The notes: generated from the letters alone by a model not told the origin. Shown: positions 35,372 through 48,799, counted from the first letter of the stretch. The stretch: DNA of 64,000 nt from Capitella teleta (GCA_000328365.1 KB292506.1:595718-659717); one strand, 5' to 3'. Translations and numbers: made by a program.

Positions 35372-35520
35372 AGGGATGCACGGATATCCGAATCCCATAT
35401 CCGACTATCTGACCGGTTTACAGGATATCCGAATCCCATATCCGACTATCTGACCAGTTTACAGGATACCCAAATCCCATATCTGACTATCTGACCGGTT
35501 TACAGGATATCCGAATCCGA
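35372..35520. repeat. 41-bp tandem repeat, about 3.4 units
   Basis: The unit starts GGATATCCGAATCCCATATC and ends TGACCGGTTTACA; it repeats from 35382 with a few differences. It follows TAGGGATGCAC, which resembles a hAT end and shares the GGATATCCG subterminal motif of the 16807-18895 element. It may be the left edge of another hAT-derived element, but no right end was found. Confidence 0.75.
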
Positions 35521-38500
35521 TAAAAATACGGCAACATTTTTGAATAGTAGACGTTAGTTCTGAGATTAAATATATTTTTTGAATTCACTTCCTGATCGCT
35601 TTAGTTGAAGTCAAATAAAGGCATTATGTAAGTGACTTTGTTGTAGAAGCACCACATCGAGGCATGCATGTGTCATGCACATGCATGTGTCATGCACATG
35701 CATAACATAATCAGAATCAACACATAATATGTGCTCCTTATGGGATCAGCTCCCAATATTCATTATTTATTTTATAATATGCATCTATACAAATTAAGAA
35801 AGCTAATTCATCATTCACAGAGCACCATTTCGCCTTCGCCATACATGTAGTATGATACTATTTTAGTTGAATTAAATCAATCAAGTCAAATGAGCTCCTG
35901 CAACGCACCGAACATAATGCTAACATAACGTTTAGCCTGTCAACATTTCTGCACTGGGGCTATCTTGGAAATAGACTAAAATAAAGACTTTCAGAAGAAA
36001 TCTCTCCAATCAATCTCAAAGCATTGAATTTCAATTATTTGAAATTTCAATTATTTGCTTGCAATGAATAAACCTCACGTACGTCACTTTAATTGTATTC
36101 TTTAATGATTTAATTAATAGCTTTTCATTGTTTTGTATTTTATAATTTAGAAATTGCTCAGGTTTATGATGTATAATATCTACGATCTAGCACTGGATGG
36201 ATGCACGATACGCTCACAAAATTCAAATGTATATACCGGTAAATTATTTCAAAACAGATAAATTTATAATATAGCTATGCGATTAAATGCATACTTTTAT
36301 TATAATTATAATATATATACATAAACTAAAGAAAACAATTACATAATTATATTTGGCATATCTACAAGTTAAGATTCCTAGTATTTATTCCTTACTTCGA
36401 TGTAATTCCACAGTTTTGTACTATGGTACACTGTACAACCATAATACTAGTACAATTACTAGTATATGACCTTTTACCACAAAATATGAATACACATGTA
36501 TGGTGTAATTGGTATTTATTACATAAGTAACCATGCAATGCTTGCAGCAACAAATATTAATTTTCAATAACTGACAAGTATCAAAATTATCAAATGGCAA
36601 GATCTGCAATGTTATCTGCACTAAATAAGACCTACATTGAATGTAATTAAGTCACACTTCCACAGATCTGATCAATACACAAGCAATTTAATACAAGTAA
36701 ATCAATCAAAATTATCAAAATTCTACTTAAATAATAGTAAATAATAGATTCACGATTACTAGCACAACATCCAATTCTAGGTGATCAACTTATAATTAAT
36801 TTAATTTAATTTAATTAATAGAAGAACTGTATCAGCCACAGTTAATTATAGACTCTGAATTAGGAACAGTGAATATTATAACTAGAAATTATATTGACTA
36901 CAACATGTTTAATTATTTATTCCGTTATGTCGACAACTAGCAAGATACAAAGCTATTATCTCATGATAATAATAAAAAAAAAACGATAAGATTTTTAGAT
37001 TGGGGTAAGGTGTGAGCTTACCCTGAAGCCCTCAGTGATCAAAGTCAACCACATAGCGGGTGACGCAATATTCAACCATTAATCGAATCATAAATAGCGT
37101 AACCATGGTAACCAATACTCCTCTACGTCTGGCGTCATCCCCCCTCCGTCCCCCCGCCCGCTCCATCCCTTCTCGCGGCAAAGAGCGATGCTTCACACTA
37201 AAACACAGACAAAGGAAGTTACAAAACTCCGCTAAAAAGTCGCTCAACTTTTAACCAAAGTTTCTCCAGCGATAAAACGATCCCAAACGAACAATCGATA
37301 TCTACCTGTTGTTTATTCACTCGATAAAACCAGATGTTGTCCTGATGTTAGCCCGAAAATCGTCGAAAAGTGGACCCGGGTATCTGCGGTGGAACCCTCG
37401 CGAAACTGTTTTCAATATTGAATGCGATCAATGCTGGAATTCGAGGAATTTCCCTCATGGGCCGAATCATAACGCACTCTGGCTGCGAAGAGCAGCTATT
37501 CCTCCGCGCCCGGATTAATAGTTACTATTCTTCTGCGTGTAAGGAAACATACCGTTATGATTTTCTATTACACGCATTATATTCAGATCTTTTAAGGTTT
37601 GCAGCACGCAAGTAGTGTTTATTGTTATAATTATGCAATAGCAAGTTTCATCCTTACATTCATTGCATCAAAATTAACATCAAACATGAGTTTTCCTATC
37701 ACGATTCATACATTTCAATCACAAACTAACATCACAATTGATGTTCACGAGAAAGTTACTTTGTAGGCCTACCATCACAACGCATAGGCTGAATCATCAC
37801 GCCCGATCAACATAATGACTGTATGCCACAGTCGTGACTTGTGATGCTAGTGTATAATTATATACAGGGTGGTTATAAAAATAAAAATACACATAGCAAT
37901 TTTGCGACCTTCGTTACCATCAGCGGTCTACGTTGCACAACTGCATTCGGTTGCAAATAAAACGGAGGCAGAAGTCAGCAGTGTCGATTATATAAATTAA
38001 ATGGCTTAAATATAACGTACATGTAGCCTATTCGTCAGCGGCGATCTCAGATCTCAGATGTATATGAGAATATTCAGACGGCATTCTGTCTAATGTACAT
38101 GTAGTGACATAATTATATGATAAGCATAGTACAGGGAGTCCTCAGACCTATCCCCAATAATAGGAAGAAATCCCTCAAATTATCGCTCCATCGCAAAAAT
38201 ATACATTAGTGAAACTAAACAGAACATAGATAATTCAATCATGCATAAAGGTATCGTAAAAAGACGTTTTCACCAGAGTGACGAACACTTGTTTATCTGA
38301 ACTATCAAAATACAAATAAAAACTTGATAGATATCAAGATATCAATCAATTGATAAAATAAAATAAAATAATTAATAAATTAATTAGTTGATTAATTAAA
38401 AAAATATCAAGATATCCATAATAAGATATCAAAACATTGCCAAACATTGATCACAACGCACTTTAATTTTCAATGCCTAAATACGTTATGATTCTCGTGG

Positions 38501-38679
38501 CGCTTTAAGAAGAAAAACGCCCGTTCCACACCGTAAAAAGAGTGTGAAAACAGGTCAGAGCCCGTTGTTGAGACCACAATCGTGTGCGTTTGCCTGTCAG
38601 CTTCTATTTGAAGTAGAATCTGGCTCAATATTCCCGGTGTGGCTGCTTCCGTTTTGACGTCCAGTGAATGTCGTGAAGG
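35521..38679. other. AT-rich intergenic DNA upstream of the glutamate receptor
   Basis: No coding exon is evident. A less AT-rich island at about 37090-37520 contains a palindromic X-box-like site (37099-37112). Nearer the receptor, CCTATTCGTCAGCGGCGATC at about 38028 recurs in inverted form near 49690. The receptor promoter should lie just before 38680. Confidence 0.4.
37099..37112. promoter_or_regulatory. X-box-like RFX site
   Basis: GTAACCATGGTAAC is a perfect palindrome that fits the RFX X-box layout, GTNRCC then a short spacer then RGNAAC. It sits in a locally GC-rich patch between the angiomotin and glutamate receptor starts, about 1.6 kb from the latter. RFX factors drive ciliary and some neuronal genes in animals. 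A single site of this kind is weak evidence of function. Confidence 0.35.
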
Positions 38680-41600
38680 ATGCGCGGAACTTTCGTGTCG
38701 TGTTATTTCGGAGTGATTCTGATGTGTAGCCTCTGTTTGGCCGACGAGGAAGCGAGCAGCAGACATGGTAAGGCAATGCTGGCTCCTTGCATTGGCTGTG
38801 CAAACAACCTGTCTGTGTATATGTACATGCATACAGATTCAAGTTATTATTTCTATGCACAATCTATTCATAATAATTTAAGCCCATATATGTACATGTA
38901 CACAGCCATTTAAATCTACATACCGGTACATATACTGACAACATTGCACGTTGTATCACGTACTATTATATGGCTATGATATATCACTATACCTTGAGTA
39001 ATTACATTTTCTTGCTTTCATGCATAGAGTATCTTTGGGTGACAGTCATCTGCCCAATGCACCCGTGATTCACATAATTTATGTCCCGAGTGCAGTAGGG
39101 CATCCCACGGACATTCCATTAACTTGTTTCCTCAGCTCCACGTATACTATGCGCGCATAATTATGGGTCAAATACCTACTCAAGCAATGCATATAATAGA
39201 ATGCATACATGAATGTTTTACCTTTAATGTATGTGCAGCGAGTCTGAGCATTTTTTAATGGAAGGTCGCTTTATAAAATAAATGTAATGTTATAGGATAG
39301 ACACGGGTAGATTTAGAGGGCTAATAATTATAACTAAGAGGTAGTATATGTGATGCAGAGAGGAAGACCCGACAGAATGAGGTGAGACGACATCATGGCG
39401 GCTCCAGAACCCCCACGGTACCCACACGCACAACTAACTGCACGCATGACCAAGCGAATTAGTTGAATATTATAATAATTACGGAGGCAATGAGGCATGC
39501 CATTCGCGACGGTGTGATTTGCGGTTATGTAATATATGGCACTGTATATTAATCTTGAAATCGAAGGCTGCGCCATTGATCACCGTTTGCTCGATGTATT
39601 GGACTCTGTTGTATTGGTCAACTGGCGCGGCCACTACCTGCACGCGGCTGCTTTTGGTCTATGCATAACTCAAGTTTCAGCCACACACACCTCCACCATT
39701 TATTGATCCACGAGTTCATATAATTACATCAAGTATTCAATTATTTACAATCCTTTGGTGATCTTTGAATTGATGTCAATTAATTATAATTAAACAGAAA
39801 TGTCTTCGTGATCGGCTTATAATCATGCTGGCTTGACCCTCTTAATTGTACCTATGAATGAGCTATTATCATGTTTATATTATATGATGTGAATTATTGA
39901 AGTGCAATTGCTTCTAACCAGGAAGTTCACCATTGCACCTTTTATTTGCCACTTTTATCGTTGAATTGAAGCCGTTCAGGCCACGCATGCAGGTACATTG
40001 TACGTTTAGAAATGGCAATGTACAAGTGATCACACTTTCAGACAGGTTAGTTGAGGTTACTGTCTATCTTTATGGGTTATTAGGCAGGTATTAGTCAGAA
40101 CACCCAAATGGTATAGCCCTCTCCCCTTCCTAGCTAGCCTTAATTGATCATGCTTGACCATCGACTACTTTCACGCACTTCTTTCAGATGACCACTTGGT
40201 CCGACATCGGCGAGATGACGAACCACGAACCACAAATTATCGCATTGCGACCATTTTGGTGCGTATACATATGCACGTAAAATACTCACATTTTGTAATA
40301 CAAGTACAGTTATACCTCACGAACTGCCTGGTAGTCTGGGTCCTTATGTCACAAAATACATTAGCCCTAGGCAAATCGCGCCGAAGCTAATGTTATTTTG
40401 TGAAATGCATAGATTTCGACCTCCTAAATACAATAACGTAGAGGGATAAACTATTCCCCCACCCAGAAATACGGTTGTTTTTTTTTTGTTTTTTTTTTTT
40501 TTTTTGGGGGGGGGGGTTGGGGGTTGAAATATTTACCCCCGGAACACGACGTAGGGTATCACTTCGAAGCCTAGCAACGCAATTGCAACATTATAACAAC
40601 ACTTTAGCATTTTATTATGAACCTAATCTAACTTAACCTAACCTAAGTGGTTTAGCAACAAAATAAAACCAATCGGAAGTCGTACAATGCAGCTTCCGGT
40701 TGGATGAATAGGTTTTTATAGCCGAAAAGCACTTAAATTCAATGACTGAAGTCGATATTTATTGCGATAGTTTTCTTATTTCTGGTATGGTATGGCACAA
40801 AGAATGCTGCGGAGATGGTCAAAACAATTAAAAGCAATTACAAAGAGAAAAGCCAAGCTTTTTAAACGCCGCCAATTTTGAAATAATCCCTCGTGGATTT
40901 CTTTGGTGGACCCTTATAGCGGGAATCTTCAAAAAAAGGACAATAGAAATCTAAACTCCGACGTCAGCTTCTGCGAACTAAAATTACAAGATAAGGCGAA
41001 CTCATGCCTCCAAATCGGCGACCGGTGTCAGTGAGTGCATTGACGATGGAAGTTTTTTCAATGAGCATACAATTGATTTCTATTTTGCCTGTTTACTGCA
41101 TTTCCTGCTGAAGTTATTATTATCACTAGGCCTGCATGTATAACATGTTTCATGAATCGACGTTGCTTCGAATCGTCATAGGCTCATAGCACTAGAGCTA
41201 ACACAGTGATTATATCTATCTCTGGCATATCCATCTATGTTAAATTTGTTTATGTACGCACATGTATAGGCATTATACATAGTATATTATATACTACGTA
41301 TTATTCAGTTCTGGGTATGCATTACGCTTGCAGAGATGTATCTTATATGCATAAGCAACCCCTCAAAGTATGCAGGCGAGTGCGGCTATAAAGATAAAGC
41401 TAGTATGAGATACCAACTTACCCTTGTGAGGTTAATGGAAGGAGATTCAGTAAAGGAATGTTTAGTGATACACGTATTGAAGTTACTATTAACATTTTCA
41501 TCGACTGGGGATTGAGATCAAGCTGTCAGATGACAGTGAACGAATACCCGGGATAAATAGCCGAAATATCATAGCGCATTTCCCTCAAATGCAAGAGTCA

Positions 41601-44600
41601 TAACGTGTGATGAAATGATTTGCAGATCCGCGTTTGGTATACCATAATGGCTGACCTAAATATCTCGTAAAAATACATTTGCTTTCGAAAATTACTTGAT
41701 TAATCAATTTATGGTATAAAATTATGTGTTCAATAACTCAGATTATCAGTTTGGTGCGTTTGAAGTACTAAAAACTTCTCTGCAGATATACACGATCGCA
41801 CCATGTAATGGGCGATAACTGGGAGCTCTATTTCGCTGTTTCGTCGGACCGGTTTCCGTTGAGAGTTAGAACCAAATATGTAATTAAATTTAATGTCTGT
41901 ATAGGTCGATGATACAATTATAGGCCAACAGAAACAATAAAATAATATTTAGCAAATTATACAGTTCCAAAATGAATTTAAAATGAAACATTAAAAGCGC
42001 GCGAAATGGAGAGAAATCAAATGTCGTCTGCTGCTGAACGAACGATTTCCAAGAAAAAGTTCGCCTGCGTTTTCATAACCAAGGAATGGCGCGAACTTTA
42101 GGATTACTATAATAATAATAATATTTTATTCACGTCATAAAAAATTAAAAAGACCTAATTATAAAAAGATTAGAAAAGTGACAAATGAACATAAATAATA
42201 ATCACATATGACGGACTAAACAAAGATCAAGTAGTGCAAATTAGTTATTACATAAAGTGCATTTGAAGCTTCAAGTGGAGAAATAGGTGCAATTAACTCG
42301 TTTTTTCTTATTAATTTTTATCTTCTATTATACTATTATATTATATTATATTATATTATATTATATTATATTATATTATATTATATTATATTATATTATA
42401 TTATATTATATTATATTATATTATATTATATTATATTATATTTCTTCTATTATATATATTCTATTATATTATATATTTACCTCGTGTATTACTTCTTCTG
42501 GGATCACATTCATAATTCTTATTAGATATCCTTTAGTGTGTTCGTATCTCTAACAATGTGGTTAAAAAAAAAAAAACAACAACAACCATAATCTATTTTA
42601 AGGGATGACATGGTATATCTTAAATTTCTGGGAACAGTTGAATGACTATCAAGGGTGAGATTAGAAATGGATTTTAAAGGTTATTTGAGCTGTTGAAACA
42701 TGATGAGAGGAAACTTACAATTGAACTTTGAGGCCATAACATTTTAACAGTGGTGCAATAAAGCGTGAATGTTTGCGTGGAGGCAGTTTCAGGAGCCTTC
42801 TGATACACTTCCTCCAGAAAGTGTAAAAATTGTGAAGTGCACTAAAGTCCCAAAGAGGGCAGCCATAATATGACGTACAGAACGTGCGAAACAAGTGCCG
42901 TGTGACCTCTAAGGAGCAATGGTTAAAACGTGTAAACAGTATGTTCAGTCTACCGCAGAACTCTGATTTGGCCTTAATTATGGTAGCACCGCGGGGTTTT
43001 ATTTCCACAATGTGCCCAAGGTGGCTTGCTTCTGCTGCACACGGGATGGTAACACCACGTAACGGGTCTGCTCTCTTCTGTTCCAATAACGATACTCAAG
43101 CTTTTGGTGCTGTTAAATTTCACAGTCATGGAATATTGGTTCGAAAAATCCCCGCACACCTCTGAATATTCTAGTTTCTTCAGAAGTTCTTCCCTGTATA
43201 CACAGAAGAGCACCGGTGATAGCACAGCATCTTGCTTCACTCGGTTCTTGCAGCTGAAGCTCGCGGCTTCGCTGTCGCTCCATCTCACAGTCACCGCCTG
43301 TGTGGTGTACATCGCTAGTATCAATTTCGTCTCCAGCGGACAGAGGTTTCTTTTTAGGAGGAGATTGAACAATTTGGCGTAGTCACGTAGTGGACGCAAT
43401 CAAATGCCTTTGATGCATCCAGCAGCGTGACGTGTACATGGAGTTCCGCTTTGCAAAGTGTTCCGCTATTTCTTTTAAAATGTACGTTGAGTCGTACATT
43501 TGCGTTACCAGGCGGCCAACTGTATAATGTAATAGAAAACCGGAAGTGGGTTTTTATAACTTTTGGTTTATTCCATATCGCCATTAAATGGTTCATATTG
43601 TTTTAATATGAAAAAAGGCGATATAATTATTTCGAAATTTGCCTGTGTGGCTGCAAAGATAAGCAACTTTTCGATTTCGGGGAGGTCAGTTTTGACTGCT
43701 GAAAAAAAGGCATGGCCCCCTCAAGCTATCGCTTGGCCTCTCAGAGATCCATATATAAGGTTTCATTATTTGCTACCTGCAATAATAAAAACAGAAATTT
43801 GTAAATTTTTTAATGCAAAAACCTTGGTTCAAAAAGGGTCCATGCTGATCGTTTAAACAGCATTTTTGCTACTAAAAGTGTTTTTGTGACTTCCGGTTGG
43901 TTTAATTACCATGTCGAAAAACAACCTAGCTTCACACAAAACACATAAAAAGATGAAAATATCTTGTGAGTGTGTTGCAGGGCTGCAAACTTATACCCCT
44001 TGTCATATTTTGTAAATGTCATTATTATTATAATCATCACCACAGAAAAAAATAGTTCCGGGAGAAAATTTATCAAAACTTGAATTAAGTGGTTTAGAAT
44101 GCATTAGGATCTCTTGGAATCGACGGGGAAAAAAATCAAATTAATAACGATTGAAATCTAACATTAACATTATATAGTGGTCTTTTTGGGCTCATAATTT
44201 GAAACCCCCAGAATATGGGGGCTCGGAAAGAAATTCAATTGGCCCCCTCCAGATCAGTAAATGGGGGCATATTATTGATTAAATTCAACGAAAAACGAAA
44301 ATCCTTATCCTGAGCTAATTAAATAAATAAAAAATGAGGGGGCCGGATGAAAATACCCCATGCGCAATTATCTGATAAGCATTTTAACATCGAAAATGCG
44401 GTAATGCGGTATAGCTAACCGGAAGTAGTTTTTTTCTTCAAGTTTTGGTCGGTTTTATTTTGTCATGGAAAAAAAAAAATTTATTCACACATAAAAAATA
44501 GTACAGGTGTTTTGTTTTGTTTTTGTTTTTTTTTTTTTTTGAAGAAATAACTTGGCTTCATAAAAATCCCTACAAAGTTATAAAAATATTGTGAATGCAT

Positions 44601-46510
44601 TGCTTTGGTGTGGTGCTATACCCCCTGTCATATTATGGGAGAATCAATATTTTAACCCCCCCCCCACCCCGCTCTGGAGGGAAATTAATTTAGATATTTA
44701 GGATCTGAACTAAAGGGACCAGGATCTACCATTTGCACCCCCCCCCCCAAAAAAAATATAAATAAATAAATAAATAAAAAAAAATATAAAAAAAGCTTCG
44801 GCGCGTTTTGCCTACGGAGTGACATAAAATCCCAGACTAGGAGGCAATAAATTCTCCCCTGAAACAACGATGATCAACCCCAATTTCAGGCCAAACCGTA
44901 CACTATGTACGACGTGAATAAGAAACTGGTTGGTTTCATTCCCGACCTGGTCAAACTGATCGCCGATAACCTCGATTTCAAGTATGACTTTGAATTGTAT
45001 GCGAACTATGGACGAGATGACGGAACTGGTGTATGGAGCGGCATGATCGGAGCACTAATGGCAAAGCAGGTAAATTTTGTCGGTTTTGTGCTTCCTTTAT
45101 TGACACGGATAAAATATGTCTACAGAAAGGCAACGCCAGTGTCCCCGACTTTGCTGCAGCTGATTTGACCTTGAGTCTCGCGCGAAGGGAAGTGGTTGAT
45201 TTCGTCTACCCTTTCAACGATATCGGACTGACCATCCTCATACAGAAGCCACACTACAATACAAAAACAGACGCTTTCACCATGCTTGATTTTGACCCTT
45301 ATGGTTTCACAATTCTGTCTCCTCTCACTGCCGAAGTCTGGGCGCTGGTTACACTGTGCGTGTTGGCTGTGAGTATACCATACTATAGCAGCTCTTCAGT
45401 GTATACTCATTCATATGATTTCTCCGTGTAGGTCGCTCTTGCTCTTTGGGCCTTCAACAAGTTCAATCCCTATGAGTGGGAAGGTCGTTACGGCATCGGT
45501 TTAGCGACGAAAGAGGAAGCTGAGGCCTTCAGTCTGGCTTCTTCCCTCTGGTTCACCTTCTCGACATTACAGTGGCAAGGTATGGCAGTCTCTACGACAG
45601 AAACCAACTTTAATCTCGATGTCATCCACAGGTTTTGAAAAAGCCCCGCGGTCATGGGCTGGGAAGATTTTGAGCGTATTCTGGTTCTGCTTTGTCACTA
45701 TCATCCTTGTTACTTACACCGCTGGCATCGTCAACAATCTGTTTTTCGCCAGTCTGGTACACGAGCGAGATCCTCTCTTCAATCGGATTCACTCTCTTGC
45801 TGAGCTAGTTCAACACCCGCATGGTTATTCTTATGGGGTCGTCAGGGGTGGGTCAACCCACACCTACTTGAAAGACGTAGCCAAAGGGGAGGAATTCGAT
45901 GTCATTCGGAATCACATCACGTCACAGGAAGGCCAGCGTGATCTAGTCAGTTCTGTTGACGAAGGTATCGGTAAAGTCCGGACTGAGAAGTACGCTTTCA
46001 TTGTTGAATCTTTGACTGCCAAGTATCTGAGCAACCAGCGTCCCTGTGACTTGATGACCGTTGGTGAAGTCTTTGCTAAAAGGAACTTTGGGATGGCAAC
46101 ACCGAAAGGTTCGAATTTAACCCAGAAGCTGGACAGCGAAATTCTGAGGCTGCGTGAGACAGGGAAGATACAAGAGTTGGAGGATAAATGGTTCGCTGGC
46201 AACAGACAATGTTGGAATGTTACACTGGTTGAAACAGTGCTGCGAAAACAACTCAGTCTGGATGTGAATCGACCGAAGAAAGTGGACATGCGGATCTTCT
46301 GGGGGCCTCTGGTGATGATCATCACTGGACTGGTGCTCAGTTCTTTGGTCTGCTTGGCTGAAACCATTTGGTACAAGACACGTGGACGCGTGAGTCTAAA
46401 CTTCAGAACATGGCCGGCCCTTTACAGCTTTCTATTTTCAGTATTCGGCGAACAATCGTCCTCAAGGTCAAGTACTTCAAGAGGACAGAGACGATGTGCC
46501 TGACCTTTAG
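38680..46510 (+). CDS. ionotropic glutamate receptor lacking an amino-terminal domain
   Basis: Exons: 38680-38767, 40188-40258, 44890-45069, 45126-45368, 45432-45579, 45632-46389 and 46442-46510. All are GT-AG and in phase, giving 518 residues. Residues 1-21 look like a signal peptide. The ligand-binding domain starts directly at about residue 46 (NYRIATILAKPYTMYD). Expected ligand contacts are present: Tyr57, Thr128, Arg133, Ser318-Thr319 and Glu369; the Glu argues for glutamate rather than glycine. Cys382 and the Cys of NRQCWN form the usual disulfide pair. M1 is followed by a pore loop with TLQWQG, so Trp242 takes the Q/R/N position. M3 reads TYTAGIVNNLF instead of SYTANLAAF. M4 is IFWGPLVMIITGLVLSSLVC. 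The ~400-residue LIVBP-like N-terminal domain is absent. If intron 46390-46441 is retained, the frame continues to a different tail ending at 46503. Confidence 0.88.
40259..42300. other. glutamate receptor intron 2, 5' part
   Basis: The 4.6-kb intron (40259-44889) has homopolymer T and G runs at about 40485-40520 and AT-rich unique sequence. No exon resembling an amino-terminal (LIVBP) domain was found on the plus strand. Confidence 0.5.
42335..42442. repeat. (TTATA)n microsatellite in receptor intron 2
   Basis: About 20 near-perfect copies of the pentamer TTATA, followed by decayed units up to about 42475. Confidence 0.95.
42715..43600 (-). pseudogene. degenerate LINE fragment in receptor intron 2
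   Basis: Minus-strand translations show reverse transcriptase pieces in broken frames: VTLLDASKAFDCVHYV, then LFNLLLKRNLCPLETKL and KNRVKQDAVLSPVLFCVY (compare NGVKQGGVLSPLLF). These are followed by a C-terminal stretch, FCTSYYGCPLWDFSA. The ADD catalytic box is missing. At least two frame changes are seen. The insertion is antisense to the receptor gene. Confidence 0.75.
43860..44650. repeat. degenerate local duplication in receptor intron 2
   Basis: Two stretches, about 43880-44030 and 44420-44640, share ordered motifs: a CCGGAAGT or ACTTCCGG start, a CTTCACACA or GGCTTCATA segment, and TACCCCNTGTCATATT. They look like old copies of one unit about 550 bp apart. Polypurine, poly-T and poly-C tracts fill the rest. 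Confidence 0.45.
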
Positions 46511-47689
46511 CCTCTCATGTGTCATCCGTGTTTAAAATCTAACAAGTATTCAGCACAATATTAATCCCAGAGCTGCGATAATTTGTCAATGTTTTTGAAA
46601 GCAGTTAAAACTTAATTCAATTAATTTGCATTCTCCGCTCAACCTACAAGAGTCCGTGATCCATCAGTTGGAAGATGTTATGTGGAGCACTATTTGTTAT
46701 GAAATTATGTGAAACCAATTGATACATTTGATACTTTTTTCTACTTTTTATTTTGTTCTGTTCATATCTTCATCAATGCAAGGAGTCCTTTTGTCAAATA
46801 ACTCGAGAGTGGAATTGAGGCATTAAAAACACTAGGAATGAATCAAAAGAGTATTATTGCACACTAGTATATACGTCAGTCAACCTTTACCTTTTTTTTT
46901 TTCCTTAACAGGACCGACTAAATCCGGATTACATAACGTACAATGGGTTAATTCTGCTATTTACCAATAAGGTAGTTTTGATGTTGTACGTTAAATCAAT
47001 GAACGTCTATTCTCCCCTGCATTCTTCGGGCCCGCATTCCTTTATTATTTTATGGAGGAGGGATCTTAATTTTAGTCTTTACAAGCTTGAGTCAAGTTGA
47101 GTTGCCGGCTCTTGGTTGAGTCCTTGTCATAGAATGCAAATGGACATAGATTTGGAGGCGATCTTCATGAAAAGTGACCATCTCGAGTGCCGTCAAATTT
47201 CTGATTGTTACTTAAGAAAATCGAGAAACAGGTCGATTCATATTTCGTAGAAACATCGTCTTCTTTTATTAGAATAAGCATCGATATTAATTGACTCATT
47301 AAATTATAGTATGAAGAAATATATCGCATATCGTGTAGGTCTACACAAAGAAGCAGAATAGCAGATCACGAAAAAGAGACGAAGCAAAAAGCCTACCACA
47401 CCTCGTCGAATCTTTTCGCGCGAATTAAACCGCCAACCGCTGCCTTCTTGTTGTTGTTTTTTTTTTGTTTTTTGTTTTTTGTTTTTTTCCTTAAACATAA
47501 AAAACATTGTTTTATTTTATTACGTACGGAACAGCGGATGGCTCGTGGAAGTACTCTAAATAATGAATATGTCATTATCAGGATTCGTGGACTGGCTGCG
47601 CAAGAAAACCAATTTGGGGTCGCGAACGGTTAGAAAATGATAAGGGTCTCATGCCTATCACATGCATGCGGGTAGAAGCCAGCCACTAA
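46511..47689. other. 3' flank of the glutamate receptor gene
   Basis: Unique AT-rich sequence with no exon that I can support. A T-rich tract lies at about 47455-47490. Confidence 0.4.
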
Positions 47690-47739
47690 CTAGACTGTCC
47701 ATATGTTAGAATGTCGTCTGATTATTCTCATATACAGAC

Positions 47740-48160
47740 GGAGATAGTAAGATTTATTGACACATACAGCCAATATTATTAATAGATAGAATACATTCAA
47801 AATGTCTTGGCATAAGTTTGCAATTACACTGTTGCTCAAGGCAAACACATCGGCAACAGAGTTCAGTGGCGGTGTCAGCAGCGCTCTCAGGTGGGCAGTG
47901 CGAGCACAGTATAACACGACATGCGTCTCGTCCTGTACAGAAGTTGCGTCGCAAGCACACACACGATTCTCCCGGAGAAGTCGGCTCCATCGTCTGGTCT
48001 CGACAAGCAGACGATGAGAGGAGAGACGGAATCTGGTGGCTGCAATTCTTCTGCTGTGGGGAGCATACTCCTCCTTGTTCTCGTATATTGAGTGGACGCA
48101 CAGATCAGGATTCATCTCTAGATACGTTGGTTTTATATACATGTACAACTGTATATAAAA
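47740..48160 (-). pseudogene. LINE 3'-end fragment
   Basis: A minus-strand open stretch reads RIAATRFRLSSHRLLVETRR, then ENRVCACDATSVQDETHVVL and YCARTAHLRALL. This matches the zinc-finger-like C-terminal end of many Jockey/L2-type LINE proteins, in which a CxC..D..EDExHxLxxC pattern follows RFR.G.H.L..E..R. No reverse transcriptase remains, so this is a short 5'-truncated copy. Confidence 0.65.
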
Positions 48161-48799
48161 CTGGAAGTTACATGAAATGATCATAAATTCAGCACTCAAT
48201 TTCAGACGCTCGTGGAAAATTGTGCAATTTGGCAATTAAGAACGCTAATACCAGCCTCAAACTCACATAAATTAATCTTGATATATTTTGCCACCTAATT
48301 ACATCATAAAATACACAAACCATATCCTCAGTTTATAAGTAAAACCATTTGAACGCTCGATTGAACAAATTATCAAATTATATATGCAAATGAACCAGCT
48401 TTGGGAGGGGGAGGGGCCAGAGGGGGATCTCTAGCAAGATTCAAGAGTACATAATCCATTAGTTGATAAACCTCAGCGAGATGCCAAGCCAAGGTGTACA
48501 CCTCGTCCGATTCATGTGTGTTAGTAATCCATTAATTTAATCCAGTACACTCACACTGTGATTATTGTAAATGCACCATCTTGTCAACGCGAAAAACTAG
48601 AGCTTCAAATATTATTATTGAAGCATTCCTTTCAACACAGTTCAACAGAATGACCTCATTTCTCAATTCGGTGCATGTACAGACTGTACACAAGTTATAT
48701 TCCGAGAAAGGGGCTCTGTCAAAGCCGAGAGTCGAAAATAAGAGTTCTATGAAATCGTTTAGCGGACTTCATCCCCCCTCCCTTCTCGTGTGCGCTGAA

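Noticed and set aside
42287-42553. 88-codon open frame rich in Tyr, Ile and Leu
   Set aside because: It is a translation of the TTATA microsatellite.
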